Below are positions 1-9,819 of a stretch of 64,000 nt of DNA, in pieces; position 1 is the first letter of the stretch, and each line of letters starts with the position of its first letter. A model generated the notes under the pieces. That model searched no databases, had not been told where the DNA came from, and worked only from the letters and a program-made list of their open reading frames with translations. Position numbers and translations under genes: made by a program. The stretch is from Streptomyces sp. NRRL S-455 (lineage in GTDB: Bacteria > Actinomycetota > Actinomycetes > Streptomycetales > Streptomycetaceae): positions 1 to 64,000 of the forward strand of contig NZ_JOCT01000032.1 of NCBI RefSeq assembly GCF_000717875.1. The letters are read 5' to 3'.

Positions 1-37
1 GGGCCGGGGCCGGGGCCGGGCGCCTGGTGCTGGCCCT

Positions 38-345
38 GGCCTTGGGGGGGCCGGCGCATCAGCCGGCTGTGGCGGCCGTGGGGCAGCGTGGCCGTGTGGG
101 GGTGTTCGGGTCGTGGCCTTGGGGTGGCGGTCCGGCGCATTCCGCTGGCTGTGGCGCCCGTCGGGCAGCGTGGTCGTGGTGGGGGTGCTCGGGTCGTGGC
201 CTTGGGGGGGGCGGCGCATTCCGCTGGCTGTGGCGCCCGCGGAGCAGCGTGGTCGTGGTGGGGGTACCCGGATCCGGGCCTCGGGTTGGGCGGTCCGGCG
301 TATCCCGCTCGCGGGCGGCACCCGCCGGCAGCGGTCGTGCCCGGG
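38..345. repeat. Degenerate ~80-bp tandem repeat, about 3.8 copies
   Basis: Four consecutive units begin near 38, 115, 198 and 277 (spacings 77, 83 and 79 bp). Each starts with GGCCTTGGGG or a variant, passes through CGGCGCATTCCGCTGGCTG, and ends with a G-rich stretch around TGGTCGTGGTGGGGGT. The two middle units are nearly identical; the outer two have diverged and the last is cut short. A GGGCCG hexamer repeats at 1-20. The array lies directly 3' of cobC and fills the whole 1-379 gap. Every frame gives low-complexity Gly/Arg/Pro translation with no family resemblance, so I read it as noncoding. Confidence 0.75.
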
Positions 346-379
346 ACCGGCCTCGAGCCGCCCTGCTGTGAGCCGGTGG

Positions 380-1435
380 TCAGTGCACGACCGCTCGGTC
401 CAGCGCCCGCAGGAATCGGTCCACCGTCGTCCGGTCCCGTACCGCCAGCCGCAACCACTCCTCGTCCAGCCCGGGGAACGTGTCTCCGCGCCGCACGGCG
501 AAGCCGAGGTCGCGCAGGCGCCGACGAACGGCAGCCGCGTGCGGCAGACGGACGAGGACGAACGGGCCCTCGGCCGGCTCCACCACCCGCAACCCCGCCG
601 GGGCGAACCCGGCGAGGCCCGCCAGCAGGTGGGCCCGGTCCGCCGCGATGCGGTGGGCCGCGTGGGCCGCCTCGGCGACGGCCCGCGGCCCCACACACGC
701 CCGGGCCGCGGCCAGCGCCGGCGTGGACACCGGCCACAGCGGCTGCGCACGCTCCAGGTCCTCGACGATCTCCGGCGCCGCCAGCACGTACCCGATCCGC
801 AGCCCCGCCAGCCCCCACGTCTTGGTCAGGCTGCGCAGCACCACGAGTCCGGGCACGTCGACGCGGTCCGCCAGGCTCTCCCGCTCGCCCGGCACCGCGT
901 CCATGAAGGCCTCGTCCACCACCAGAACCCGCCCGGGGCGGGCGAGCGAGGCGATCGCGTCCGCGGGGTGCAGTACCGACGTCGGATTGGTCGGATTCCC
1001 GATCACCACCAGGTCCGCGGCCTCCGGGACGTCCGCGGGGTCGAGCCGGAAGCCGTCCTCCTCCCGCAGCAGCAGCCGGTCGACCGTGTGCCCGGCGTCC
1101 CGGAGCGCCGCCTCCGGCTCCGTGAACTGGGGGTGCACGACGACCGGTCGCCGCGCCTTCAGCGCCCGCGCCAGGAGCACGAACGCCTCCGCCGCCCCCG
1201 CCGTCAGCAGCACCCTCTCCACCGGCAGCCCGTGCCGCGCCGCCACCGCCGCGCGCGCGGCCCGCCCGTCCGGGTAGGCCGCGAGCCCGGTCAGCGAGGC
1301 GGCTATGTGCTCCCGCAGCCACACCGGCGGGGTGTCCGCTCGGACGTTCACGGCGAGGTCGACGAGCGAACCGCCGTCGTCCCGGACCTCGGCGTCCCCG
1401 TGGTGGCGCAGATCGTGCCCGTGCTCAGTGGACAT
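380..1435 (-). CDS. cobC: Threonine-phosphate decarboxylase-like PLP enzyme (CobC)
   Basis: A 351-residue fold-type I PLP enzyme of the histidinol-phosphate aminotransferase/CobC group. Family members in this setting make (R)-1-amino-2-propanol O-2-phosphate from threonine phosphate for the nucleotide loop of cobalamin. The NPTNPT motif is at about 147-152, the VDEAF aspartate at about 174, and the SLTKTW Schiff-base lysine at about 205, followed by GLAGLRIGY. The ATG at 1435 gives an 11-bp overlap with the end of cbiX; an ATG at 1468 would add 11 residues. It is the last gene of the minus-strand corrinoid operon. A general aminotransferase role cannot be excluded from sequence alone, but the context is strong. 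Confidence 0.88.
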   Translation of the reverse strand: MSTEHGHDLRHHGDAEVRDDGGSLVDLAVNVRADTPPVWLREHIAASLTGLAAYPDGRAARAAVAARHGLPVERVLLTAGAAEAFVLLARALKARRPVVVHPQFTEPEAALRDAGHTVDRLLLREEDGFRLDPADVPEAADLVVIGNPTNPTSVLHPADAIASLARPGRVLVVDEAFMDAVPGERESLADRVDVPGLVVLRSLTKTWGLAGLRIGYVLAAPEIVEDLERAQPLWPVSTPALAAARACVGPRAVAEAAHAAHRIAADRAHLLAGLAGFAPAGLRVVEPAEGPFVLVRLPHAAAVRRRLRDLGFAVRRGDTFPGLDEEWLRLAVRDRTTVDRFLRALDRAVVH

Positions 1436-2360
1436 GCGAGTGCGTCCCGTGCTGGTGCCCGTGGCCATGCCCGTGCCCGTGGTGGTGGCCGTCGTCGTCC
1501 GGGTGGAAGTGCGGCTGCTGCGGCAGCCCCACCTTGTCCTCGAAGCCCGGCAGGGCGACGCGGTAGACGCAACTGTCGCAGTTCATCCGCAGATCACCCC
1601 GAAGGGCCTCCTCGTACCGCTCCCACACCAGGTCCAGCAGCTCCGGCTCCGGCCCGATCACATCGGCCGAGCGCACCTCGACCTCCGGGTGGGCCGCCGC
1701 CCAGCCCTCCGTCTGCATCCGGACCCGGTCCGGAAGGACGCCGGTGAACAGGAAGTAGGGGAGCACCACGATCCGGCGGGCGCCGAGCCGCACGCACCGG
1801 TCGAGTCCGCTCGGCACGTCGGGCGCCGCCAGGGACACGAACGCCGTCTCGACACCCGCGTACCCGCGCCCCTCCCACAGCAGCCGCGCCGCCTTGTGCA
1901 CCTCGGCGTTGGCGTCCGGATCCGTCGACCCGCGCCCCACCAGCAGCACCGTCACATCGGCTCGGTCGCCCGGCGTACGCGCCGTACCCCCCAGCGCCTC
2001 GTCGAGCCGCCGCTCCAGCACGTTCAGCAGTGCCGGGTGCGGGCCCAGCGGGCGACCGTAGGTGTACGAGATGCCGGGGTGCCGTTCCTTCTCGCGGGCC
2101 AGCGCCGCCGGGATGTCCCCCTTGGCGTGCCCGGCGGACACCAGCATCAGCGGCACGGCGGCGAACCGCCGCACCCCCCGCTCCACCAGCTCGGTGACGG
2201 CCTCACCCAGCGGCGGCGGGGACAGCTCGATGAAGCCGCCCGCGACGGGCAGTTCGGGATGGCGGCGACCCAGCTCCCTTACGAAGTCGCGGAACGCCTC
2301 GGCTCCGGCGTCGTCACGGGTGCCGTGGCCGGCGATCAGCAGGGCGGGCGGCGTGGTCAC
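1425..2360 (-). CDS. cbiX: Sirohydrochlorin cobaltochelatase, long CbiX type
   Basis: A 311-residue two-domain type II chelatase of the CbiX/SirB family. The N-terminus carries LLIAGHGTRDD, with the metal-binding His of the family. The C-terminus holds MNCDSC, matching the MxCxxC motif that houses a 4Fe-4S centre in Bacillus megaterium CbiX-L. It ends in a His-rich tail (about 11 His in the last 24 residues), the usual CbiX metal-storage tail. The GTG at 2360 has GAGGAG seven bases upstream, so I prefer it to longer starts. The family inserts Co2+ into sirohydrochlorin. The same operon also encodes a late CobN-type chelatase, so iron insertion for siroheme or cobalt handling are alternatives. 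Confidence 0.85.
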   Translation of the reverse strand: MTTPPALLIAGHGTRDDAGAEAFRDFVRELGRRHPELPVAGGFIELSPPPLGEAVTELVERGVRRFAAVPLMLVSAGHAKGDIPAALAREKERHPGISYTYGRPLGPHPALLNVLERRLDEALGGTARTPGDRADVTVLLVGRGSTDPDANAEVHKAARLLWEGRGYAGVETAFVSLAAPDVPSGLDRCVRLGARRIVVLPYFLFTGVLPDRVRMQTEGWAAAHPEVEVRSADVIGPEPELLDLVWERYEEALRGDLRMNCDSCVYRVALPGFEDKVGLPQQPHFHPDDDGHHHGHGHGHGHQHGTHSHVH

Positions 2361-2444
2361 GGTTTCTCCTCGGCGCGAGTGGGGTGGTACAGGGGGGCGT
2401 TGAGCGCGGGTGAGCGGTCCAGGGGAACAACACCCAGGGGAACA

Positions 2445-2461
2445 CCCGGCCGCAGGCCGGG
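2445..2461. other. Small hairpin in the cbiG/cobJ-cbiX gap
   Basis: CCCGGCC and GGCCGGG flank GCA, a perfect 7-bp stem inside the 130-bp gap (2361-2490), the longest gap inside the operon. Two copies of CCAGGGGAACA(A/C) lie beside it. It could be a processing site or attenuator before cbiX; no T-run follows on either strand. Confidence 0.35.
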
Positions 2462-2490
2462 CCCGCACGCGAGCGGGTGGGCCGGGCGGT

Positions 2491-4173
2491 TCACTCCGCG
2501 CCCTCCTGCCAGCGGTAGCCGCGCGGCGTCACCATGCGGCCGGCGATCTCGCGGGTCGCCGTGTTGCCCACGGTCACGACCGTCATCATGTCGACCGTCG
2601 CCGGGTCGAGCCCGGCCAGCGTGGTGACGCGGGCGGACTCGTCGCCCCGCGAGGCGTTGCGCACCACACCGACCGGGGTCGTCGGCTCCCGGTGCCCGGC
2701 GAGGATCGCCAGCGCCTTGGGCAACTGCCAGTCGCGGCCCCGGCTGCGCGGGTTGTAGAACGTCACGACCAGGTCCGCCTCGGCCGCCGCGCGCACCCGC
2801 CGCTCGATGACCTCCCACGGCGTGTGCAGGTCGGACAGGCTGATCGACACGTGGTCGTGGCCTAGCGGCGCCCCCAGGATCGCGCCGGCCGCGAGCGCCG
2901 CCGTCACACCGGGCACGCCGACCACATCGAAGTCGTCGGAGGCTTCGGCGAGCGCGGGGGAGGCCATGGCGTACACGCCCGCGTCCCCGCTGCCGATGAG
3001 TGCGACGGCCTGCCCCTTGCGGGCCTCCTCGACGGCCGCGCGCGCCCGCTCCTCCTCGGCCCCCAGCCCCGATTCCAGGATCCGGGTGCCGGGCCGCAGC
3101 AGATCGCGGATCTGGTCGACGTACTGGTCAAGACCGACGAGTACGGAGGCCCGCCGGAGTTCGGCCTTCGCACGCGGCGTCAGCAGGTCCCGGGCGCCCG
3201 GCCCGAGCCCGACCACCGCGAGCCGCCCGCGCCCCGGCCGGCGTACGACGGCGCAGGTGGCCATGGCCGGGTTCGCGGCGGACTTCCGCTTGGGGACGAG
3301 GAGTTCGCCGCCCCGCAGCAGCGCCGAGGCCTCCGCGACGGAGGGCGTGCCGACGGCGGCCAGCGGGGCGCCGGACGGGTTGGGCACCTCGACACCGGCC
3401 AGTTCCCCGGCGGCGTACGTCACCAGCGGTACGCCCAGCCGCCGCGCGGCCTCGACGATGCCCGGCTCCCCGGCCTTGGCGTCGACGGTGGCCAGCTCGG
3501 CCACCGACGCGGCGGACAGCCCGGCCTCCCGCAGGGCGTCCTCGACCAGCCCGAGCACCTCCTCGGCGGGCGCGCCCCGCGACGCCCCGACCCCGACGAC
3601 CAGGGTCGGCGGCCGCAGCAGCACCTCGCGCTCGGCCGGCTCGACCAGACGGTCGGTCAGCCGGATCGTGTACGCCCCCTCGGCCGCCACCGGCAGCGGC
3701 GGCAGCGGCCAGGCCACCTCGGCCCGCAGCGCCACCGCCTCGCCGTCCAGCAACGCCCGCGACACCACGGCGACATCGCCCTCCACCGGCAGGCCGAGGG
3801 TGTCCAGGCCGGGCAGCCCCACGGCATCCGTAGCCGTCGTCACCACCGGCTCGGCACCCAGCAACTCTCCGACCGCCACGGCGAGTTCATTGGCGCCGCC
3901 CGCGTGCCCGCCCACCAGGGACACCGCGAACCGGCCCGCCTCGTCGACACACACCACACCCGGATCGGATGCCTTGCCCGACAGCAGCGGCGCCACCAGG
4001 CGCACCACCGCGCCCGTCGCCAGGAAGCACACGAGCTGCTCGCACTGCGCGAACGCGGCCCGCACGGCGTCCCCGACGGGACCCTCGTACACCCGCGTCC
4101 GGTCCGGCCACGCGGCGGCCAGCCGGTCCCGCGCCGCCGCGCCCGCCGCGGTGGCGGAAATGAGGCCGATCAC
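2491..4173 (-). CDS. cbiG-cobJ: CbiG-CobJ fusion: cobalt-precorrin-5A hydrolase / precorrin-3B C17-methyltransferase
   Basis: A 560-residue fusion. Residues 1 to about 305 are CbiG-like (VIGLISATAAG start, CFLATGAVVR, VSLVGGHAGGANELA, then LVVGVGASRG in the CbiG C-domain). After GRGRLAVVGLGPG comes a CobJ/CbiH SAM-dependent tetrapyrrole methylase with VTVGNTAT near its end. CobJ methylates C17 with ring contraction; CbiG opens the resulting delta-lactone in the cobalt-early route. The GTG at 4173 overlaps the cobM stop as GTGA, with AAGGAG seven bases upstream. The fusion puts contraction and lactone opening in one chain, as in other actinobacteria. Confidence 0.93.
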   Translation of the reverse strand: MIGLISATAAGAAARDRLAAAWPDRTRVYEGPVGDAVRAAFAQCEQLVCFLATGAVVRLVAPLLSGKASDPGVVCVDEAGRFAVSLVGGHAGGANELAVAVGELLGAEPVVTTATDAVGLPGLDTLGLPVEGDVAVVSRALLDGEAVALRAEVAWPLPPLPVAAEGAYTIRLTDRLVEPAEREVLLRPPTLVVGVGASRGAPAEEVLGLVEDALREAGLSAASVAELATVDAKAGEPGIVEAARRLGVPLVTYAAGELAGVEVPNPSGAPLAAVGTPSVAEASALLRGGELLVPKRKSAANPAMATCAVVRRPGRGRLAVVGLGPGARDLLTPRAKAELRRASVLVGLDQYVDQIRDLLRPGTRILESGLGAEEERARAAVEEARKGQAVALIGSGDAGVYAMASPALAEASDDFDVVGVPGVTAALAAGAILGAPLGHDHVSISLSDLHTPWEVIERRVRAAAEADLVVTFYNPRSRGRDWQLPKALAILAGHREPTTPVGVVRNASRGDESARVTTLAGLDPATVDMMTVVTVGNTATREIAGRMVTPRGYRWQEGAE

Positions 4174-5015
4174 TGGGCGACTCCTTCTTCGGCGGATGTG
4201 CTGCCGGCTCCCCGGGCGCGCAGAGCCTTGCGGGCCTCGGGGTCGGCCTTGCGGTAGCCGTGGAAGTGACCCGGGTGGTAGAGGTGCGAGCGCGTGCCGT
4301 GCGCGTCGAGGGCCGGGCCGACCAGGAACAGGGTGTGCTTCCAGAGCTTGTGTTCCTTGACCGTCTCCTCCAGCGTGCCGACCGTGCACCGCACGATCAG
4401 CTCCTCCGGCCAGGTCGCCTGGTAGGCGACCACGACCGGGGTCGACGTCGGATAGCCGCCCTCCAGCAACTCCCGCACGAGCTGCCCGCTGCGGGCGGCG
4501 GACAGGAAGACCGCCATGGTGGTGCCGTGCCGGGCGAACTCGCGCACCTCCTCCCCGGGCGGCATGGGCGTCTTGCCACCGCCGAGCCGGGTGAGGACGA
4601 CGGACTGCGCGACCTCCGGGATGGTCAGTTCGCGCTGGGCGAGGGCGGCGACGGCGGAGAACGAGGACACACCGGGCACGATCTCGGTGGCGATGCCGAT
4701 CTCGGCGCACCGGTCGAGCTGCTCCTGGGTGCCGCCCCACAGGGCGGGGTCGCCGGAGTGGATCCGGGCGACGCGCAGCCCCTCCTCCCGCGCCCGCCGG
4801 TACACCGCCACGACGTCCTCAAGGGACAGGGGGGCCGAGTCGAGGATCTCCGCGTCCTGGCGCGCGTGTTGCAGGACTTCCTCCTGGACCAGGCTGGCCG
4901 CCCAGATCACGACGTCGGCCTCGGCGATGGCGCGCGCGGCGCGGAACGTCAGCAGGTCGGCGGCGCCGGGGCCGGCACCGACGAAGGTCACCTTGCCCGC
5001 TGGGGCGTCGGCCAT
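4170..5015 (-). CDS. cobM: Precorrin-4 C11-methyltransferase
   Basis: 281 residues of the tetrapyrrole methylase fold. The N-terminal VTFVGAGPGAADLLT is the SAM-binding G-rich loop, then VIWAASLV and HSGDPALWG, both typical of CobM/CbiF. The family transfers a methyl group from SAM to C11 of (cobalt-)precorrin-4. The ATG at 5015 follows GAGAGGA with an eight-base spacer and gives the usual family length; longer starts would add a low-complexity Arg/Gly leader. The stop overlaps the cbiG/cobJ start by 4 bp, and 47 bp separate it from cobI. Confidence 0.94.
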   Translation of the reverse strand: MADAPAGKVTFVGAGPGAADLLTFRAARAIAEADVVIWAASLVQEEVLQHARQDAEILDSAPLSLEDVVAVYRRAREEGLRVARIHSGDPALWGGTQEQLDRCAEIGIATEIVPGVSSFSAVAALAQRELTIPEVAQSVVLTRLGGGKTPMPPGEEVREFARHGTTMAVFLSAARSGQLVRELLEGGYPTSTPVVVAYQATWPEELIVRCTVGTLEETVKEHKLWKHTLFLVGPALDAHGTRSHLYHPGHFHGYRKADPEARKALRARGAGSTSAEEGVAQ

Positions 5016-5062
5016 GGGATGGGTCCTCTCGTACGGGGGTGTGACGGTGAAGTGCCGGCGGG

Positions 5063-5794
5063 TCAGAGCTTTCCGCCCCGCCCGCCGTCCCGCCGCGCGG
5101 GGGCGATGAGCGTCGACAGATAGGGCAGGGGAGCGCCGTCGAGTTCGGCGGCCGGCCGGATCGACTCGTCCGCCAGGCCCAGCGCCGACCCCCACACCGC
5201 GCCGCCGATCCGCCCGGTCTCGCGCAGCGCCTCGGCGACCTCGTGCGCCTGCCGCCCGAACTTGTAGGCCACGACGGTCCCGGGCCCGGCGAGCGCCTCC
5301 TTGAGCACGGTCGCGCCCGCGGTGACGGGCACGAGCGTGAGCGGCTCCGTCCCCTCGGTCAGCACGGCACCCGAGCGTGCCGCGAGATCCTGCATGGCGG
5401 TGATCCCGGGCACCGTCTCGACGACGGTCCCCGGCACCAGCTCGGCGATGGTCTGCGCCAGGTACGTGAACGTGGAGTACACGTTGGGGTCCCCGATGGT
5501 GGCGAAGGCGACGGCACCGTGCCCGCGCAGCAACTCGGCGACCCGCTGACCGGCCGCGTCCCAGGCGGCCTCACGCCGCGCCCGGTCGGTCCGCTCGTTC
5601 AGCGCGAACACGACCCGGACGACCTTCTCCTCGGGCACGTAGTGCAGCACGGTCGCCTCGGCCCGGCCGCGCTCCCCGCCCTCCATCACGGGCACGACGA
5701 CGACATCCGCCTCCCGCAGGGCGTTGACGCCCTTCACGGTCACCAGCTCCGGATCACCCGGCCCGACCCCGACGCCGATCAACCTGCTGCTCAT
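5063..5794 (-). CDS. cobI: Precorrin-2 C20-methyltransferase
   Basis: 243 residues of the tetrapyrrole methylase superfamily. LIGVGVGPGDPELVTVKGV at the N-terminus and TIGDPNVYSTFTYL in the middle are hallmark CobI/CbiL sequences. The enzyme methylates C20 of precorrin-2 (or its cobalt form), committing the macrocycle to corrins rather than siroheme. The ATG at 5794 overlaps the cobB stop as ATGA, so the two are translationally coupled. Longer starts read back into cobB in another frame and are not credible. Confidence 0.94.
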   Translation of the reverse strand: MSSRLIGVGVGPGDPELVTVKGVNALREADVVVVPVMEGGERGRAEATVLHYVPEEKVVRVVFALNERTDRARREAAWDAAGQRVAELLRGHGAVAFATIGDPNVYSTFTYLAQTIAELVPGTVVETVPGITAMQDLAARSGAVLTEGTEPLTLVPVTAGATVLKEALAGPGTVVAYKFGRQAHEVAEALRETGRIGGAVWGSALGLADESIRPAAELDGAPLPYLSTLIAPARRDGGRGGKL

Positions 5795-7203
5795 GACGTC
5801 CGGCACCTCTCCACGAACCGACGGGCGACACCGGGCTCGGCGGCCCAGTGCGTGTGCAGATAGCTGGCGTGCACACCGCGCTGTACGAAGCCTTCGACCC
5901 GCCGCCGCGGAGTCCGCAGGCCCCAGGCGGGGTCCGCTCCCGAGCCGGGCTCCACGACGGTCCGGTGGAACTCGTGGCCGCGCATCCGTGTCCCGGCCGC
6001 CGCGAGCACACTGTCGCCGACGGCGACGGCGTCCCGATAGCCCAGGGTCAGCCGCCCGGTCATCCGCGCCCCGGCATCCAGCACCCCGCACATCGGCTGC
6101 CCGTCCAGCTCGCGGCACAGATACAGCAGCCCCGCGCACTCGGCGGCGACGGGAGCGCCGCTGATCGCCAAGTCGGCGACGGCTTTGCGCAGGGTCTCGT
6201 TGGCCGACAGCTCGGAGGCATACACCTCCGGGAAGCCCCCTCCGATCACCAACCCGCTCGTCCCTTCGGGCAGTTCCTCGTCCCGCAGGGGATCGAAGGG
6301 CACGACGTCGGCACCGGCGGCGGTCAGTAGCTCGGCATGCTCGGCGTAGGAGAAGGTGAACGCGGACCCGCCGGCGACAGCGACCGTCGGCGCGGCTCCG
6401 GCGGCTCGGGCCTGTCGGCCCGGCCTCTCGTCCGACCGGGTCGGGTGGTGGGTGGGCAGGGAAACCGCCTCAGCCGCGTCCCAAGCCGCACACGACAACG
6501 CACCCGCACTCCGCGCCAGCCCCGCCAACGCGTCCAGATCACACCCGGCGGCCACCTGCGCGGCCATCGCCGCCACGGCCTCGACCGCCTCGGCCCGCCG
6601 CTCGGCAACCGGCACCAGCCCCAGATGCCGCGACGGCGTGTCGACCTGCGGAGCCCGGCGCAACACCCCGAGCACCGGCACCCCGACCTGCTCCAGGGCT
6701 TCCCGCAACAGCTCCTCGTGCCGATCCGAGGCGACCTTGTTCAGGATCACGCCCCCGACCCGCACCTCGGGATCCCAGGAGACGAACCCGTGCACCAGCG
6801 CCGCCACCGACCGCGACTGCGAGGACGCGTCCACGACCAGCACCACCGGCGCCCGCAACAGCTTCGCGACATGGGCCGTGGACGCCAGCTCACCCTCACC
6901 CGCGGCCCCGTCGTACATCCCCATGACGCCCTCGACCACGGCGATGTCACACCCCCGCGCCCCGTGCAGGAACAACGGCCCGACCAGCTCCGGCCCGCAC
7001 AGGTACGCGTCGAGGTTCCGCCCCACCCGCCCGGTCGCGAGCGCGTGGTACCCGGGGTCGATGTAGTCCGGCCCGACCTTGTGCGGGGACACGGCGAGCC
7101 CCCGCGCGGCGAACGCGGCCATCAGCCCCGTGGCGACGGTGGTCTTGCCGCTCCGCGACGAGGGCGCGGCGATGACCAGCCGGGGAACGGACGAGGCGGA
7201 CAT
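5791..7203 (-). CDS. cobB: Cobyrinate a,c-diamide synthase
   Basis: 470 residues. The N-terminal dethiobiotin-synthetase-like ATPase domain begins with RLVIAAPSSRSGKTT (P-loop about 14-22) and KVGPDYIDPGYH. The C-terminal class I amidotransferase domain has LVIGGGFPEVYA and the nucleophile Cys in AAECAGLLYL. It uses glutamine and ATP to amidate the a and c carboxylates of the corrin ring. The ATG at 7203 shares one base with the cobO stop. A weakly conserved linker of about 30 residues (rich in Arg, Ala and Pro, around ERPGRQARAAG) separates the two halves. Confidence 0.95.
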   Translation of the reverse strand: MSASSVPRLVIAAPSSRSGKTTVATGLMAAFAARGLAVSPHKVGPDYIDPGYHALATGRVGRNLDAYLCGPELVGPLFLHGARGCDIAVVEGVMGMYDGAAGEGELASTAHVAKLLRAPVVLVVDASSQSRSVAALVHGFVSWDPEVRVGGVILNKVASDRHEELLREALEQVGVPVLGVLRRAPQVDTPSRHLGLVPVAERRAEAVEAVAAMAAQVAAGCDLDALAGLARSAGALSCAAWDAAEAVSLPTHHPTRSDERPGRQARAAGAAPTVAVAGGSAFTFSYAEHAELLTAAGADVVPFDPLRDEELPEGTSGLVIGGGFPEVYASELSANETLRKAVADLAISGAPVAAECAGLLYLCRELDGQPMCGVLDAGARMTGRLTLGYRDAVAVGDSVLAAAGTRMRGHEFHRTVVEPGSGADPAWGLRTPRRRVEGFVQRGVHASYLHTHWAAEPGVARRFVERCRTS

Positions 7204-7802
7204 CACCACTCGATGCCTCTCTGCCCCTTCTGCCCGGCGTCCATGGGGTGCTTCACCTTGGACATGTCGGTCACGAGGTCGGCGAAGTCCAGCAGCTTCT
7301 CGGGGGCGTTGCGCCCGGTGATCACCACATGCTGGGTACCGGGCCGGTTCCGCAGGACGTCCACGACCTCGTCCGTGTCGACCCATCCCCAGTGCATCGG
7401 GTAGGCGAACTCGTCCAGCACGTACAGCCGGTACGTCTCAGCCGCCAGATCCCGCTTGACCTGTTCCCAGCCCTCCCGGGCCTTCTCCTCGTTGTCCTGC
7501 TGCGCGTCGCGCTGCACCCAGGACCAGCCCTCGCCCATCTTGTGCCAGGCGACGGACCCGCCCTCGCCGGAGGCGCCGAGCACCCGCAGCGCGTTCTCCT
7601 CGCCGACCTTCCACTTCGCCGACTTGACGAACTGGAACACCCCGATCGGCCACCCCTGGTTCCAGGCGCGCAGCGCGAGCCCGAAAGCGGCGGTCGACTT
7701 GCCCTTGCCGACGCCCGTGTGCACCACGACGAGCGGCCGGTTCCGGCGCTGTCGGGTCGTCAGCCCGTCGTCCGGAACGACACTCGGCTGTCCCTGCGGC
7801 AT
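7203..7802 (-). CDS. cobO: Cob(I)yrinate a,c-diamide adenosyltransferase, CobO/CobA type
   Basis: A 199-residue P-loop enzyme with VHTGVGKGKSTAAFGLALR (Walker A about 29-37) and YVLDEFAYPMHWGWVD (Walker B region). It is the CobA/CobO/BtuR family, which transfers the 5'-deoxyadenosyl group of ATP to Co(I) corrinoid to form the upper ligand. It sits between cobB and the chelatase gene with 1-bp overlaps on each side, so it is made stoichiometrically with the enzymes that act just before it. Confidence 0.95.
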   Translation of the reverse strand: MPQGQPSVVPDDGLTTRQRRNRPLVVVHTGVGKGKSTAAFGLALRAWNQGWPIGVFQFVKSAKWKVGEENALRVLGASGEGGSVAWHKMGEGWSWVQRDAQQDNEEKAREGWEQVKRDLAAETYRLYVLDEFAYPMHWGWVDTDEVVDVLRNRPGTQHVVITGRNAPEKLLDFADLVTDMSKVKHPMDAGQKGQRGIEW

Positions 7803-9819
7803 TACGCGGCCCTCCTCGAAGTCCCCTGCACATCCTTGACCAGCCCGGCGATCGAGTCGGCCCGCAGCTCGTCCAGCGTCACGGCGGTGCCGCCCAGCTC
7901 ACCGGCGAGCTGCCCGGCGAGCCCCAGCCGCACCGGCCCCGACTCGCAGTCCACGACGACGGACGCGACGCCCTCGGCCGCGAACAGCCGTGCCGCCCGC
8001 CCGGCCAGGGCGACCGGCTCCGGGCCCCCGGTGGCCCGCCCGTCCGTCACCACCACGACCAGCGGACGCCGCGCCGGATCCCGCAGCCGCTCCACACGCA
8101 GCACGTCGTGTGCGCGCAGCAGCCCGGCGGCCAGAGGCGTACGCCCGCCCGTCGGCAGCGACTCCAGCCGGGCCGCCGCCGCGTCCACGGACGAGGTCGG
8201 GGGCAGCGCGACGTCCGCGTCCGACCCCCGGAAGGTCACCAGGCCCACCTTGTCCCGCCGCTGGTACGCGTCCAGCAGCAGCGACAGCACGGCCCCCTTC
8301 ACGGCGCTCATCCGCTGCCGCGCCGCCATCGACCCGGAGGCGTCCACGACGAACAGCACGAGATTGCCCTCGCGCCCCTCGCGGGTGGCCTGCCGCAGGT
8401 CGTCCCGGCGCACGACGAGACCCGGCCCTGACCGTCCGCGCGCCCGCTGGTGCGGCGCCGCGGCCCGCACGGTCGCCGCCAGGTGCAACTTGGTGAGCGC
8501 GCCCTGCGGCCGCCGGGCCCCCGTGGTCCGCCCGTGCTCGGTCCGCGCCCGGGAACGCCGCCCGGCCGCGCCCTCCCCGAGCCCGGGCACACTCAGCACC
8601 TTGGTCCGGAACGGTTCGGCGGCCCGTACGGCCGACTGCTCGCCTGCCCCCGACGGCTGGGGCTGGGGCTGACCGTCCTCCCCGGCCTCGGGCCGGGCCT
8701 CGGCGTCGCCGCCCTGGGGCCCCTCGTCGGGCTCCGGCTGTCCACCGCCGCCACCGGGCCCGTCCGGCCCCTGGTCAGGGTCCGGGTCCGGGTCCGGGTC
8801 CTGACCGTCGTCCCCGGAGAACTCCTCCAGGGTCTCGTCCAGCTTGTCCTCGTCCAGCCCCGGCGCGTCGAACGGATTGCGCCGCCGCCGGTGCGGCAGC
8901 GCGAGCAGCGCCGCCTGCCGTACGTCCTCCGCGAGCACGTCCGTGCGGCCCGCCCAGGCCGCCAGCGCGGTGGCGGTGCGCGCCATCACGATGTCGGCGC
9001 GCATGCCGTCCACCTCGAACGCCGCGCAGGTCGCCGCGATCTGCCGCAGCGCCCCGTCGCCCAGCCGCACGGACGGCAGCAGTTCCCGCGCCGCCGCGAT
9101 CCGGGCCCGCACGGCGGCCTCCTCGTCCGCCCACCGGGCCGCGAAGGCGGCCGGATCGGCGTCGTAGGCGAGGCGCCGCTTGACGACCTCCACCCGCTGA
9201 TCCGGCTCCCGGGAGGCCGCGACCTCCACGGTCAGGCCGAACCGGTCGAGCAACTGCGGCCGCAGCTCGCCCTCTTCGGGGTTCATGGTGCCGACCAGCA
9301 GGAACCGTGCGGCGTGCCGTACGGAGACCCCCTCCCGCTCGACGTACGAGGCACCCATCGCGGCCGCGTCCAGCAGCAGGTCGACCAGGTGGTCGTGGAG
9401 GAGGTTGACCTCGTCGACGTAGAGGATCCCGCGGTGCGCGTCGGCGAGCAGCCCGGGCTCGAAGGCCTTCACGCCCTCGGCGAGCGCCCGCTCGATGTCC
9501 AGCGCGCCGACGAGCCGGTCCTCGGAGGCACCCACGGGCAGCTCGACCATCCGGGCCGGACGGGAGACGAACGCCCCCGGCTCGTGCGGCCCGTCCGGGC
9601 AGCCCGGGTCGGGCGCGCCGGGGTCGCAGGAGAAGCGGCACTCGGAGACGACGTCCACCTCCGGCATGAGCGCCGACAGCGCCCGTACGGCCGTCGACTT
9701 GGCCGTGCCCTTCTCACCGCGCACCAGCACACCGCCGACCGCTGGGCTCACCGCGTTCAGCAGCAGCGCGAGCCGTAGATCGTCCTGGCCGACCACGGCC
9801 GTGAACGGAAACGGGGTGG

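Noticed and set aside
113..1747. Plus-strand open frames over the 5' repeat and cobC
   Set aside because: The repeat stays open in several frames because of GC content; cobC on the other strand explains the rest.
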